A stretch of DNA of 64,000 nt, from positions 4,030,001 through 4,094,000 of the forward strand of contig NZ_CP047024.1 in the NCBI RefSeq assembly GCF_009796745.1, written 5' to 3'. The notes beneath the pieces are model-generated. The model was not told the origin of the DNA. It did not search any database and saw only the letters and a program-made list of their open reading frames with translations. The position numbers were made by a program, and so were the translations under genes. The stretch's first letter is position 1. Every line of letters starts with the position of its first letter. Positions 47,234 through 56,017 of this stretch are shown here, piece by piece. The DNA comes from Paraglaciecola sp. L1A13. GTDB taxonomy: Bacteria; Pseudomonadota; Gammaproteobacteria; Enterobacterales; Alteromonadaceae.

Positions 47234-49372
47234 TTACTCTTGCAACATGAAGTTTTCCTGATTCATATATGCTTCGTCCCACATAAAGGCTTCGTCCCAC
47301 ATAAAGGCTTCATCCCACATAAAGGCTTCATCCCACATAAAGGCTTCATCCCACATAAAGGCTTCATCCCACATGAAGGCTTCATCCCACATAAAGGCTT
47401 CATCCCACATAAAGGCTTCATCCCACATGAAGGCTTCTTCCCAAACTTCGAACTCAAAACCTTCGATATAATAATTACCGTTGTCATCTTTACGGGCTGC
47501 ACCCATATAATGCTGTTCGCCACTTAAGTCAGCTGCGATATCCATACCGTTATTAGCGCAATTAGAACGTGTTGACTGTACTGCCATAAGTGCATTAACA
47601 CTGCCCGATCCTTGTTGGAAAGGGCTATAGGCTAATTTACCATTTGCCTGCGCCATTGTAGTACTGCTCATTAAACGACACTTTATATCGTTCGCACTTA
47701 AGCTTGGGTCGTTTTGCAACATTAATGCAACCACACCGCTGACCACACCAGAAGCCTGAGAGGTCCCAGACATGATAAAACGGTCATCGCCTACCATATA
47801 TTGAGGAAATTTGTTTGGCACATACATATCTTCATTGGCCAAACTAAACATATGGCCACCGGGCGCCACCATATCAGGCTTGATAAAAGCCTCATGCGTT
47901 GGGCCTTGCGATGAAAACGATAGTAAGGTGTCATCATTTGGATTGTCTTGGGTATAGTTGTCGCTTATCGCACCAACGCTAATAACATAAGGTACGTTAG
48001 CTGGAACGCCTATCGTCATTGCTGAGGGCCCTGTATTACCAGCAGAAGTGACAACAACAATGTCTTTTTCCCACAATGCCATAACCGCTTGGTTAATCGG
48101 ATCATCCCAGTAGTTTGAGCGCGGCGGCGCACCGAACGAAAGATTCACAACACGAATATTTAACGCCTCATAATTATCAGCAATATACTGTAACCCGCGT
48201 AATGCATCTAAATAAGTACTGTGACCATCTTCATGAAATGCCTTCACCACCACTAGATTAGCGTCTGGGGCGACACCTTGATAAAAGCTGCGCATTTGGC
48301 CGTCAACAATTGCACGGTCACTGTTAGCAATAATACCGGTGATGTGAGTACCATGACTATTTTCGTCAGTCATGTTATCCGCTGTCACATCAATATTTTC
48401 AATCGCATCATAAGCTGCTGTTATTCTTGCTCGGTTTTCAGTGTTTTTACTAAGAGCGCTTTTGCTGGCCCAAAGTCCGCTATCTATCACCGCAACGGTT
48501 ACATCTTTACCGGTAATACCTTGGTCGTGAAGTTCATCTGCCCCTATATTGTTTACATAGTAGCTATTGCTATCTTCATCGCTCGCTTGTGTGTCGTAAC
48601 CTTTGACTAAGCTACGATCACAATCTTCTGCAAACTCGACGTCCATTGAAAAATCACGTTGGTCGTAACTATCTGTGCCATAGCGTGAAAACGACACTTC
48701 AACCGTGGCACTTTCAAATGAATCTAAATTGGCATAGCGACTTAAGCTACTATTATCCAAGGTTAATTCACCATTTTGGCGACTAAATAAACTCCAATAG
48801 ACAGTTTTACCATTAAATTTAACTGACCGTACTTGGCCTAGTTGCTCTGGCCAAGAAAATGTCATTTTTTTAGCGTTCGCTTGCATATCTTTAGCGTTAT
48901 ATAAATTCCAACGGATCTTATTTGCCGTTAAATCAACAACATGACTACCGTACACCAAGCAATGATCCAACGCGCCCGATGTGAAAACAGCTTCATTTTC
49001 AGTAATTTTAATCAAACCAAGTGGTAAATTTCTCAAAATGGTAAGTTGTAAATCACTCACTCGCACGCCAATACCACCGACTAATGGTAATTCATGGGTT
49101 ACAAGCCCACCAACGGTATCTATAAGCTGACGCAGCACAGCAATATCGCCACCTTGAATCAGTATTTCGTTATCCATACTCAAAAGGCTGTTAACAATAG
49201 GGACTTCTGGTAAACCTAAAGACGTTGTCAATTCGTTTACATCAAGTGTGGTCACAATTTCGTCTAAGTTTAAACCTAGTAACCCACTCGCTGATGCGGA
49301 CAGAGGCAAAACAGAAAAGCCCATTAACCCCGCAAGTAATACCGCACTTTTTTTATTAAATTTTAGTTTCAT
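47234..49372 (-). CDS. Secreted S8 subtilase with C-terminal WDEAFM hexapeptide repeats (copy 1)
   Basis: 712 aa from the ATG at 49372 (AGGAAT upstream); a 15-codon extension to 49417 is not favoured because it would precede the clear signal peptide (KKSAVLLAGLMGFSVLPLSASA). An N-terminal region of about 260 residues, unlike standard I9 inhibitors, precedes the catalytic domain. The triad is Asp297 (VIDSGLW), His340 (SHGTHITG) and Ser538 (SGTSQASG), with oxyanion Asn in TSAGNTGPS. After the protease fold the segment ENY-type linker (GNYYIEGFEFEV) leads into ten hexapeptides, WEEAFM, eight WDEAFM and WDEAYM, then NQENFM and LQE. No C-terminal TM or sorting signal is present. The 706-aa paralog at 53548 has the same triad numbering. 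Confidence 0.88.
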   Translation of the reverse strand: MKLKFNKKSAVLLAGLMGFSVLPLSASASGLLGLNLDEIVTTLDVNELTTSLGLPEVPIVNSLLSMDNEILIQGGDIAVLRQLIDTVGGLVTHELPLVGGIGVRVSDLQLTILRNLPLGLIKITENEAVFTSGALDHCLVYGSHVVDLTANKIRWNLYNAKDMQANAKKMTFSWPEQLGQVRSVKFNGKTVYWSLFSRQNGELTLDNSSLSRYANLDSFESATVEVSFSRYGTDSYDQRDFSMDVEFAEDCDRSLVKGYDTQASDEDSNSYYVNNIGADELHDQGITGKDVTVAVIDSGLWASKSALSKNTENRARITAAYDAIENIDVTADNMTDENSHGTHITGIIANSDRAIVDGQMRSFYQGVAPDANLVVVKAFHEDGHSTYLDALRGLQYIADNYEALNIRVVNLSFGAPPRSNYWDDPINQAVMALWEKDIVVVTSAGNTGPSAMTIGVPANVPYVISVGAISDNYTQDNPNDDTLLSFSSQGPTHEAFIKPDMVAPGGHMFSLANEDMYVPNKFPQYMVGDDRFIMSGTSQASGVVSGVVALMLQNDPSLSANDIKCRLMSSTTMAQANGKLAYSPFQQGSGSVNALMAVQSTRSNCANNGMDIAADLSGEQHYMGAARKDDNGNYYIEGFEFEVWEEAFMWDEAFMWDEAFMWDEAFMWDEAFMWDEAFMWDEAFMWDEAFMWDEAFMWDEAYMNQENFMLQE
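47246..47443 (-). repeat. 18-bp tandem repeat encoding WDEAFM, copy 1
   Basis: Eleven 18-bp units encode WEEAFM, 8 x WDEAFM, WDEAYM and a diverged NQENFM. The core units are almost identical at the nucleotide level, differing mainly by synonymous changes (for example GAC or GAT, TTT or TTC), which points to recent expansion or homogenisation. Confidence 0.95.
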
Positions 49373-50002
49373 GTGTAATTCCTGTTTAAATGAGTCGCCC
49401 GATATAAGTGGTAGCAAACTTATACCGATACCTCCGTTACTTCACTTATGATAGCAATACACATGCCAATAAATAAGCACTTGATTTTATTGAGTTTAAT
49501 TAAATAAATGAAAATTATGGATGTTTACATTGAAATTACTGAATGATATTTTTGATTGCTTTAATACTTTGGTTGCACCCATTTTTTACACACTTAAATA
49601 TTTAAGTGAAGAAAAAATGGTAAACGGTTAACTTGGGACAGAAATCTACCTTGCGATTAATAAGCTATCTGCACCGCGTTAAGACCCATAGGTGTTTGCC
49701 CAAGACTGAGAGAGCTTATCCGTAGCATCTGCATTAAGTTAGACAATGTATTCGCTGATCTCATTTGAGCTGACGATAAAAAAGTTGAGCGCTCATTTCG
49801 TTAATGTACGTCGCGCTGTTATTACGTGGATAACGCACACGTGCGCAGCCAGTGGGTATAAGTTGATTGAAACTTGCAATAACGGATGCTTATTGTTTTA
49901 AGCTTTGATAAATCATCTGGCTTTCAACTGTTTGACAGCCATACAATCCGCACAATTTAGCGCGATCTTCTGATGCGGTAAGGTTATATCTTTACTAAAC
50001 TA
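49373..50002. other. Intergenic region with shared upstream motif of the subtilase genes
   Basis: About 630 bp without a supportable gene, upstream of subtilase copy 1 and downstream of the propeller cyclase. Near 49564-49577 it holds ATACTTTGGTTGCA (TGCAACCAAAGTAT on the coding strand), which is repeated exactly 194 bp upstream of subtilase copy 2. The flanking AT-rich segment (TGAAATTACTGAATGATA against TGAAATTATTAAATGATA) is also alike. Confidence 0.6.
49564..49577 (-). promoter_or_regulatory. Shared 14-bp motif upstream of subtilase copy 1
   Basis: TGCAACCAAAGTAT on the minus strand, 192 bp before the ATG. The identical 14-mer occurs at 55875-55862 before the paralog. Conservation within otherwise diverged intergenic DNA suggests a regulatory site; the factor is unknown. 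Confidence 0.5.
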
Positions 50003-53000
50003 CTAACGCCATAAAATCTTGTCAGTATCGGTAATAGAACTGGCTAAACGAAGTTGCCCTAACTGAATTAATTGTTCCGTTTTTTCAACAATCGCTAGAA
50101 AAGTGTCTTCTTCATTACATGTTGAATCAAGTAGCCCTACCCAAGCATTTCGTCCTGATTTTTTAGCCGCATATAAGCACAAGTCGGCAATATCGATGGT
50201 TCGTTCCCAATTTAATGCGGTAGGTTGATGGGACAAAAGCGGAAATACCGAAAAACCAATAGAACACGTAATATTAAGCACATTGCCTTGATCAATTTTA
50301 AATTCATATTCTTCAACAACATTTCGCAGTCGTTCAGCTAATCGCGGTGCATTTTCTCTGTCGACAAATCGCGCAACAACTAAAAACTCCTCCCCTCCCC
50401 AGCGCAATAAATATTCAGTCTCTCGAAAAACGCGTTCTAGAATAGACTTAACGTGAATTAACACCGCATCACCGGCACTGTGACCGTATTTATCATTAAT
50501 GTGTTTGAAATGATCCAAGTCCATTAAAAAGAAAATGAGATCTGTGTCTTCGGCTGACACTAAGGCACTTCTGTCTTTACTGCTTTTATAACGATTGAGC
50601 ACTAAATCAACATCTTTACTTAAGTTCTGCGCCAAATAACGGCGATTTTTTAAACCTGTTAAAGGATCTGTGAAACTGATTTGTTCAAGTTTTTCGTTTG
50701 CTCTAATTAGGTCGATGGTTCTTTCATCTACTTTCATCTCTAATTCTATTAGGTGCCGCTTCTCCCGCAAGCGCTTATGTTGATATCGTCTGATGCCGTC
50801 CAGTACAACTAATACCGAGAATATTGTGTACAAAATATAAGCCCAACTTGTCTGCCATGGAGGAGGCAGTACATGCAATTTTAAGGATTTCCCTTCTGTA
50901 TTCCATAGGCCCTGATTGTTGCTTGCTTGAACTCTAAGCACATAATCGCCAGCTGGTAAGTTAGTAAATGACGCCGATCGAGTATGTCCTAGCTCGACCC
51001 AGTTAGGGTCGAGCCCCTCTAGTTTATAGCGATATTCGTTTAGTTCAGGTGCATTGAAATCTAACGCAGCAAATTCAAAAGAAATATAATAATCTTGATA
51101 ATCCAAAACAATTTCAGGCTGATCTTGATAAAGCAAATCAACGCCCACTTTATCATTGAGTTTTTTGGTGCGCACTAAAACGACTGGTGGCACCTTCTGG
51201 CTATCGGTGATTTCATTAGGATGAAAACGAACGAACCCTGAGTTCCCTCCAAAATACATATAACCTTCACTGTCGGTAAATCCCGCACCAAAGTTAAACT
51301 CTTTGTCCTGTAATCCATTAGAGGAATCAAAATGGCGAACTTTGTTATTCACGGGATTAAAGCGTGTCAAACCAGCAGTGCTGCTAAGCCATAAATTAGC
51401 CTCCTCATCAGATTGAATCGAATATATGTGACTACTGGGTAAACCATTAAGGCCATTATAGTGGCTGAAGTGATTATTCAGCGCATCTATATCTGATGAA
51501 GACCATTTATTTAACCCTCCTCCTTGAGTACCCACCCAAAGGTTCATATCTGAATCTTGATGAAGGGCCCACGCCATTGGGGCAGATAAACCGTCAATTT
51601 TATCTGTCTGATATTCAATGCGGTCGAAATCTAAAGTTATCGGGTTGAATAAATTGATCCCCGAAACCGTTCCAATAACTAAAGTGCCATCTTCGAGTCG
51701 TTCAAGTGCTAAAACACGATCGCTACTAATACTTCTTGGATGGTTTATTTGGTACCTATAATGCACGAAATCATTGCTTCCTTTGGGCAGAAAATCTAAT
51801 CCTCCGCCAAAAGTACCGATCCAAAGATTACCTTCACGGTCAGGTAGAATTGCCGATACCCCGTCGAAACTTAAACTTTGTGGATTTTTAGGATCATGTT
51901 CTAGGTAGTTGATTTTCTGTGAATCAACGTTTAAGCGTCCCAAACCGCCACCTCTTGTGCCAAACCATAAAATATTTTGCTCACCGCGGACTGTCATAAC
52001 CCGATCGTCGGCGAGCGCCGGGCTACTCTGCTTGTTTATGACCTGTTGCACTTCTCCATCGCTATTCAGTTTTGTTAGTCCTCCGTAACTGGCAACCCAA
52101 ATAGACCGGTCCCCGTCAGACGAAAGGGTTTCTGCAAATCCCAAAACAACATTGCTTGCTAAGCCTGAATCAATTTGCTCAAAAGGTATTTCAATACTCT
52201 TGGTAATACCGCTATAGGTTCCAAGCCACATTAAGCCAGACGCGTCCTGCAAAACAGACAGAATTATATTGTCACTCAGTCCATCTTTAACTGTGAAATT
52301 TGTAAAACCTTTACTACCATCCCACAGACTTACGCCCGCCTCCGTTCCCAGCCAAATCCGCTTTTGCTGATCTTGATAAATAGTGTGGACGAAATTTGCT
52401 GCTAAACTATCGGCTTTATCTTGGTACGCTCGTAATTGAATAAACTTATTGCTTTTCGGAAGCAAAACACCTGCACCAGCGTCATAACTTGTTAACCACA
52501 TACGCTTTTGAACATCAATGAACACCTTGGTAAGACGATCACTAAAGAGTGGAGTTGCACTTTTTGTAGAAAGCCGGGAAAGTTGATTATCCATTTTGCT
52601 TAACTTCAGTAGCCCATTGCCATTAGTAGTTAAAAATAAGTATTGTTCATCCTCTAAGATTGAAGTGATGCCTGCATCATGATCCAGTTCTGGTAATAGC
52701 TCACGTGTATTAAAATGCTTGAACGTCATATCTTTAGAATTAAAGCGACTGAAATTACCATTGCGATATCCAATCCAAATGAAACCTTCGGTATCCAAAT
52801 ACAGTGCTTGTTGTCTATCGGAAGTAGGTTTGGTGACTGAGTTTTCTTCTGCAGCTAACTCAATAAAGTGATGCATCTCAGCATCAAACAAATTTAATCC
52901 TCCTCCGTCGGTCGCAATCCATAATCTATTGCGCTTGTCTTCAACTACAGCACGAACGTTATCACTGCTAATAGAATTTGCATCTCGAGGATCGTGTACA

Positions 53001-53218
53001 AAATTCAGCAGTTGATAGCCATCATAGCGACTTAGCCCTTCTTGAGTGACGAACCACAAATATCCGGTACTATCTTGATATACTTGGCGCACAGTTTTCT
53101 GTGAGAGCTGTTTGCTAAAGTCTGCGGCTATAAAACTAAAGAAAGGTCTTTCACTTGCGTTAAGTGTAATACTGAAAAAGACGGATAGTACGATCCAGAT
53201 CATTCCGTTTTTGAACAT
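50003..53218 (-). CDS. Beta-propeller diguanylate cyclase
   Basis: 1071 aa. Signal peptide (1-21), periplasmic propeller repeats (about 30-690), Y_Y_Y domain (about 705-785; EYRYKLEGLDPNWVELGH), TM helix (about 790-810), coiled coil, then a GGDEF domain (about 850-1020) with GGEEF at 941-945 and the metal-site DLDHFKHINDKYGH. The inhibitory I-site is altered: RETE stands where RxxD is expected, so product feedback may be weak. The first 810 residues align without obvious gaps with the hybrid kinase at 42438-46946, for example TVRQ-YQDSTGYLW and NVRAV-ED. After the coiled coil the two proteins differ completely. It lies directly downstream of subtilase copy 2. Confidence 0.92.
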   Translation of the reverse strand: MFKNGMIWIVLSVFFSITLNASERPFFSFIAADFSKQLSQKTVRQVYQDSTGYLWFVTQEGLSRYDGYQLLNFVHDPRDANSISSDNVRAVVEDKRNRLWIATDGGGLNLFDAEMHHFIELAAEENSVTKPTSDRQQALYLDTEGFIWIGYRNGNFSRFNSKDMTFKHFNTRELLPELDHDAGITSILEDEQYLFLTTNGNGLLKLSKMDNQLSRLSTKSATPLFSDRLTKVFIDVQKRMWLTSYDAGAGVLLPKSNKFIQLRAYQDKADSLAANFVHTIYQDQQKRIWLGTEAGVSLWDGSKGFTNFTVKDGLSDNIILSVLQDASGLMWLGTYSGITKSIEIPFEQIDSGLASNVVLGFAETLSSDGDRSIWVASYGGLTKLNSDGEVQQVINKQSSPALADDRVMTVRGEQNILWFGTRGGGLGRLNVDSQKINYLEHDPKNPQSLSFDGVSAILPDREGNLWIGTFGGGLDFLPKGSNDFVHYRYQINHPRSISSDRVLALERLEDGTLVIGTVSGINLFNPITLDFDRIEYQTDKIDGLSAPMAWALHQDSDMNLWVGTQGGGLNKWSSSDIDALNNHFSHYNGLNGLPSSHIYSIQSDEEANLWLSSTAGLTRFNPVNNKVRHFDSSNGLQDKEFNFGAGFTDSEGYMYFGGNSGFVRFHPNEITDSQKVPPVVLVRTKKLNDKVGVDLLYQDQPEIVLDYQDYYISFEFAALDFNAPELNEYRYKLEGLDPNWVELGHTRSASFTNLPAGDYVLRVQASNNQGLWNTEGKSLKLHVLPPPWQTSWAYILYTIFSVLVVLDGIRRYQHKRLREKRHLIELEMKVDERTIDLIRANEKLEQISFTDPLTGLKNRRYLAQNLSKDVDLVLNRYKSSKDRSALVSAEDTDLIFFLMDLDHFKHINDKYGHSAGDAVLIHVKSILERVFRETEYLLRWGGEEFLVVARFVDRENAPRLAERLRNVVEEYEFKIDQGNVLNITCSIGFSVFPLLSHQPTALNWERTIDIADLCLYAAKKSGRNAWVGLLDSTCNEEDTFLAIVEKTEQLIQLGQLRLASSITDTDKILWR

Positions 53219-53487
53219 AAATCCATCAATAATATTATTCTTATAAAAATATCGTAACCCAAAGCCTTTCCTATTCCCACATATTCTTAAGTAACAATAA
53301 CTTGAACAAAAAAACAGCGAAAAAAATTATTCAGCAGCCATTGTTAATTACCGCTTCAGCTAAAAGAGCATTAATGTGTTTGAGCAGGCGATCACGGTAT
53401 GTAGCAATGAATGAAAGTAAAGTCCGGCTTAGCCAGCGAGAATACATTCGCTTGAATGTGCGATAGAGGTAAATAATTGAAACAAAA

Positions 53488-53531
53488 ATGCCCCTTTATC
53501 AACGAATAGTATTCATCGATAAAAGGGGCAT
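53488..53531 (-). terminator. Terminator after the second repeat-tailed subtilase
   Basis: On the minus strand ATGCCCCTTTTATC pairs with GATAAAGGGGCAT around an inner loop, then TTTTTG. It starts 17 bp after the stop and mirrors the terminator after copy 1 in position and architecture. Confidence 0.8.
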
Positions 53532-53547
53532 GATATTCAGAAACGTA

Positions 53548-55668
53548 TTATTCTTGGAGCATGAAATTTTCTTGGTTCATATGGGCTTCATCCCACATAA
53601 AGGCTTCATCCCACATAAAGGCTTCATCCCACATAAAGGCTTCATCCCACATAAAGGCTTCATCCCACATGAAGGCTTCATCCCACATAAAGGCTTCATC
53701 CCACATAAAAGCTTCATCCCACATGAAAGCTTCTTCCCATACCTCAAATTCGAAGCCTTTAATGTAGTAGTTGCCGTTTTCGTCTTTACGAGCCGCGCCC
53801 ATATAATGCTGTTCACCGCTTAAGTCTGCCGCGATATCCATGCCATTATTGGCACAACCTGCCTCGTTAGACTCAACCGCTTTAACCGCATTAACACTAC
53901 CAGAGCCTTGTTGAAATGGGCTATAAGCCAATTTGCCATTTACCTGCGCCATTGTGGTGCTGCTCATTAAGCGGCATTTCACATCGTTCGCACTCAGACT
54001 TGGGTCGTTTTGCAGCATTAGCGCAACCACACCACTAACCACGCCCGACGCTTGTGACGTACCCGACATAATGAAACGGTCATCGCCAACCATATATTGT
54101 GGAAATTTACTCGGCACATACATATTTTCGTTGGCTAAACTGAACATGTGTCCGCCCGGTGCCACCATATCTGGCTTGATAAAGGCTTCGTGAGTTGGCC
54201 CCTGAGACGAAAACGATAGCATAGTGTCATCATTTGGATTGTCTTGGGTGTAGTTATCGCTGATGGCCCCAACGCTAATAACATAAGGTACGTTAGCCGG
54301 AACGCCAATGGTCATCGCGCTAGGACCGGTATTACCTGCCGACGTCACCACCACAATATCTTTTTCCCACAATGCCATTACTGCTTGGTTTATCGGATCA
54401 TCCCAGTAGTTCGAGCGAGGCGGCGCACCAAACGACAGGTTAACTACCCGTATATTCAAAGCCTCATGGTTATCAGCAATGTACTGCAATGCGCGAAGTG
54501 CATCTAAATAGGTGCTGTGCCCATCTTCGTAAAAGGCCTTGATAACAACTAAATTAGCATCTGGCGCAACACCTTGATAATAGCTGCGCATTTGACCGTC
54601 AACAACAGCATGATCACTGTTAGCAATAATGCCCGTAATATGGGTACCATGGCTGTTCTCGTCCGTTACACTAAGTGCGTCAACGTCTTCGTCATTAAGC
54701 GCATTATAAGCCGCTTTGATTCGGGTCTTGTCAGTAGTGTCATTACTTAAGGCGCTATGGGCTGACCAAAGGCCACTGTCAATAACGGCAACGGTAACAT
54801 CTTTACCAGTAATACCCTTATCATGCAGTTCATCAGCCCCAATATTATTAACATAGTAGCTGTTGCTATCCCCTTCGTTCGCTTGAGTGTCATAGCCTTT
54901 AACTAAACTGCGATCACAATTTTCTTTAAACTGCACATCTAATGAGAAATCGCGTTGAGTATAATCTTGCGTACCTTGCCGAGCAAAATTCAGTTCAATG
55001 GTCGCACTTTCGAACGCATTTAACTTAGCGAAGCGTTTTAAGCGTTTGATATTAATCGATAACTCACCCGTTTTACGGCTGAATAAACGCCAGTAAACAG
55101 TACTTCCATTCACTTTTACAGAGCGCACATGTCCCAGCTCTTCAGGCCATGTAAATGACATACTCTCCATATTGGCTTGCTTGTCGCGGGCGTTGTATAA
55201 ATTCCAACGAATTTTATTCTCTGTAAGCTCTACAACGTGGCTACCATAAACTAAACAGTTGTCTAACGAACCTGAAGTAAAAACGGCTTCGTTTTTAGAA
55301 ACCTTTATCAAGGGGGCTAATTGGGTAAGTATAACCAGTTGCGTGTCACTAACACGGGCACCTATTCCGTCTACTAACGGGAGTTTATGTGTTACAACAC
55401 CGCCAATGCTTTCAACTACGTCTTTTAAAATACTGACCTCAGCACCTTGAATTAAGACTTCGTTATCTAGCCCGACAAGGCTATTAACGACCTTGGTAAT
55501 ATTTGAGGCGCCAAGAGAACCTTTCATCTCGCTTACGTTAGCGCTATCTACCACCTCGTAAACAGTGCTTCCTACCAAACCATTATTTGCTGCAACGGCT
55601 GGTAAAGACAGAGCTCCCATCAACCCTATGAGCAGTAGTGTATTGCGTTTTTTAAATTTTGGTTTCAT
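53548..55668 (-). CDS. Secreted S8 subtilase with C-terminal WDEAFM hexapeptide repeats (copy 2)
   Basis: 706 aa with a signal peptide (NTLLLIGLMGALSLPAVAA, cleavage near residue 27). Catalytic triad Asp297, His340, Ser538, identical in numbering to copy 1, with long stretches of identity across the protease domain (for example NLSFGAPPRSNYWDDPINQA). The N-terminal region (30-250) is more diverged, though VFTSGSLDNCLVYGSHVV and NKIRWNLYNARDKQAN remain recognisable. The tail begins at residue 644: WEEAFM, seven WDEAFM, WDEAHM, NQENFM and LQE. It is followed by a terminator and then the propeller diguanylate cyclase gene. Substrate and role of the tail are unknown. Confidence 0.88.
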   Translation of the reverse strand: MKPKFKKRNTLLLIGLMGALSLPAVAANNGLVGSTVYEVVDSANVSEMKGSLGASNITKVVNSLVGLDNEVLIQGAEVSILKDVVESIGGVVTHKLPLVDGIGARVSDTQLVILTQLAPLIKVSKNEAVFTSGSLDNCLVYGSHVVELTENKIRWNLYNARDKQANMESMSFTWPEELGHVRSVKVNGSTVYWRLFSRKTGELSINIKRLKRFAKLNAFESATIELNFARQGTQDYTQRDFSLDVQFKENCDRSLVKGYDTQANEGDSNSYYVNNIGADELHDKGITGKDVTVAVIDSGLWSAHSALSNDTTDKTRIKAAYNALNDEDVDALSVTDENSHGTHITGIIANSDHAVVDGQMRSYYQGVAPDANLVVIKAFYEDGHSTYLDALRALQYIADNHEALNIRVVNLSFGAPPRSNYWDDPINQAVMALWEKDIVVVTSAGNTGPSAMTIGVPANVPYVISVGAISDNYTQDNPNDDTMLSFSSQGPTHEAFIKPDMVAPGGHMFSLANENMYVPSKFPQYMVGDDRFIMSGTSQASGVVSGVVALMLQNDPSLSANDVKCRLMSSTTMAQVNGKLAYSPFQQGSGSVNAVKAVESNEAGCANNGMDIAADLSGEQHYMGAARKDENGNYYIKGFEFEVWEEAFMWDEAFMWDEAFMWDEAFMWDEAFMWDEAFMWDEAFMWDEAFMWDEAHMNQENFMLQE
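53560..53739 (-). repeat. 18-bp tandem repeat encoding WDEAFM, copy 2
   Basis: Ten 18-bp units encode WEEAFM, 7 x WDEAFM, WDEAHM and NQENFM. There is one unit fewer than in copy 1, and the same nucleotide phase and codons are used. Confidence 0.95.
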
Positions 55669-56017
55669 AAGTATTTATCCGGTAAATTTGTCGCGATATG
55701 AAAGCGAGTTAGCCACTTGCTATATTTCGGCGATAACTATCCTCGTCAAAGCAATTAACAGGCCAATAAATAACCAGTTGTTTTATATAGGTAAAATTTA
55801 AAAATGATAAAAATGACACCTTTGGGATGAAATTATTAAATGATAATTTTGAATGAGGGTGATACTTTGGTTGCAGTCACTATTTTCAATAGTTAAACGC
55901 TTTTAGTTCATCCAGCAGCACTAAGCTACGAGAAGGTTGGATAGAATTTAGCTTTTTTTAGAGCGGTGGGCTTTTCATCGTAAGCTCGTATACATGTGTA
56001 TCAATCGGTCGACTGAG
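55669..56017. other. Intergenic region upstream of subtilase copy 2
   Basis: About 350 bp, AT-rich, no gene seen. It contains the shared 14-bp motif at 55862-55875 and should include the promoter of subtilase copy 2 and the 3' end of the REC-GGDEF-EAL transcript. Confidence 0.5.
55862..55875 (-). promoter_or_regulatory. Shared 14-bp motif upstream of subtilase copy 2
   Basis: TGCAACCAAAGTAT on the minus strand, 194 bp before the ATG of subtilase copy 2. It is identical to the copy 192 bp before subtilase copy 1. Confidence 0.5.

Noticed and set aside
47246..47443. Short regular repeats considered as a CRISPR array
   Set aside because: Units are contiguous 18-mers without spacers, in frame with a protein, and no cas genes are near.
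47240..47527. Plus-strand open frame with HKGFIP repeats across the subtilase tail (also 53488-53823)
   Set aside because: It is the antisense of the 18-bp tandem repeat; the minus-strand frame has a complete subtilase with signal peptide, triad and ribosome binding site.
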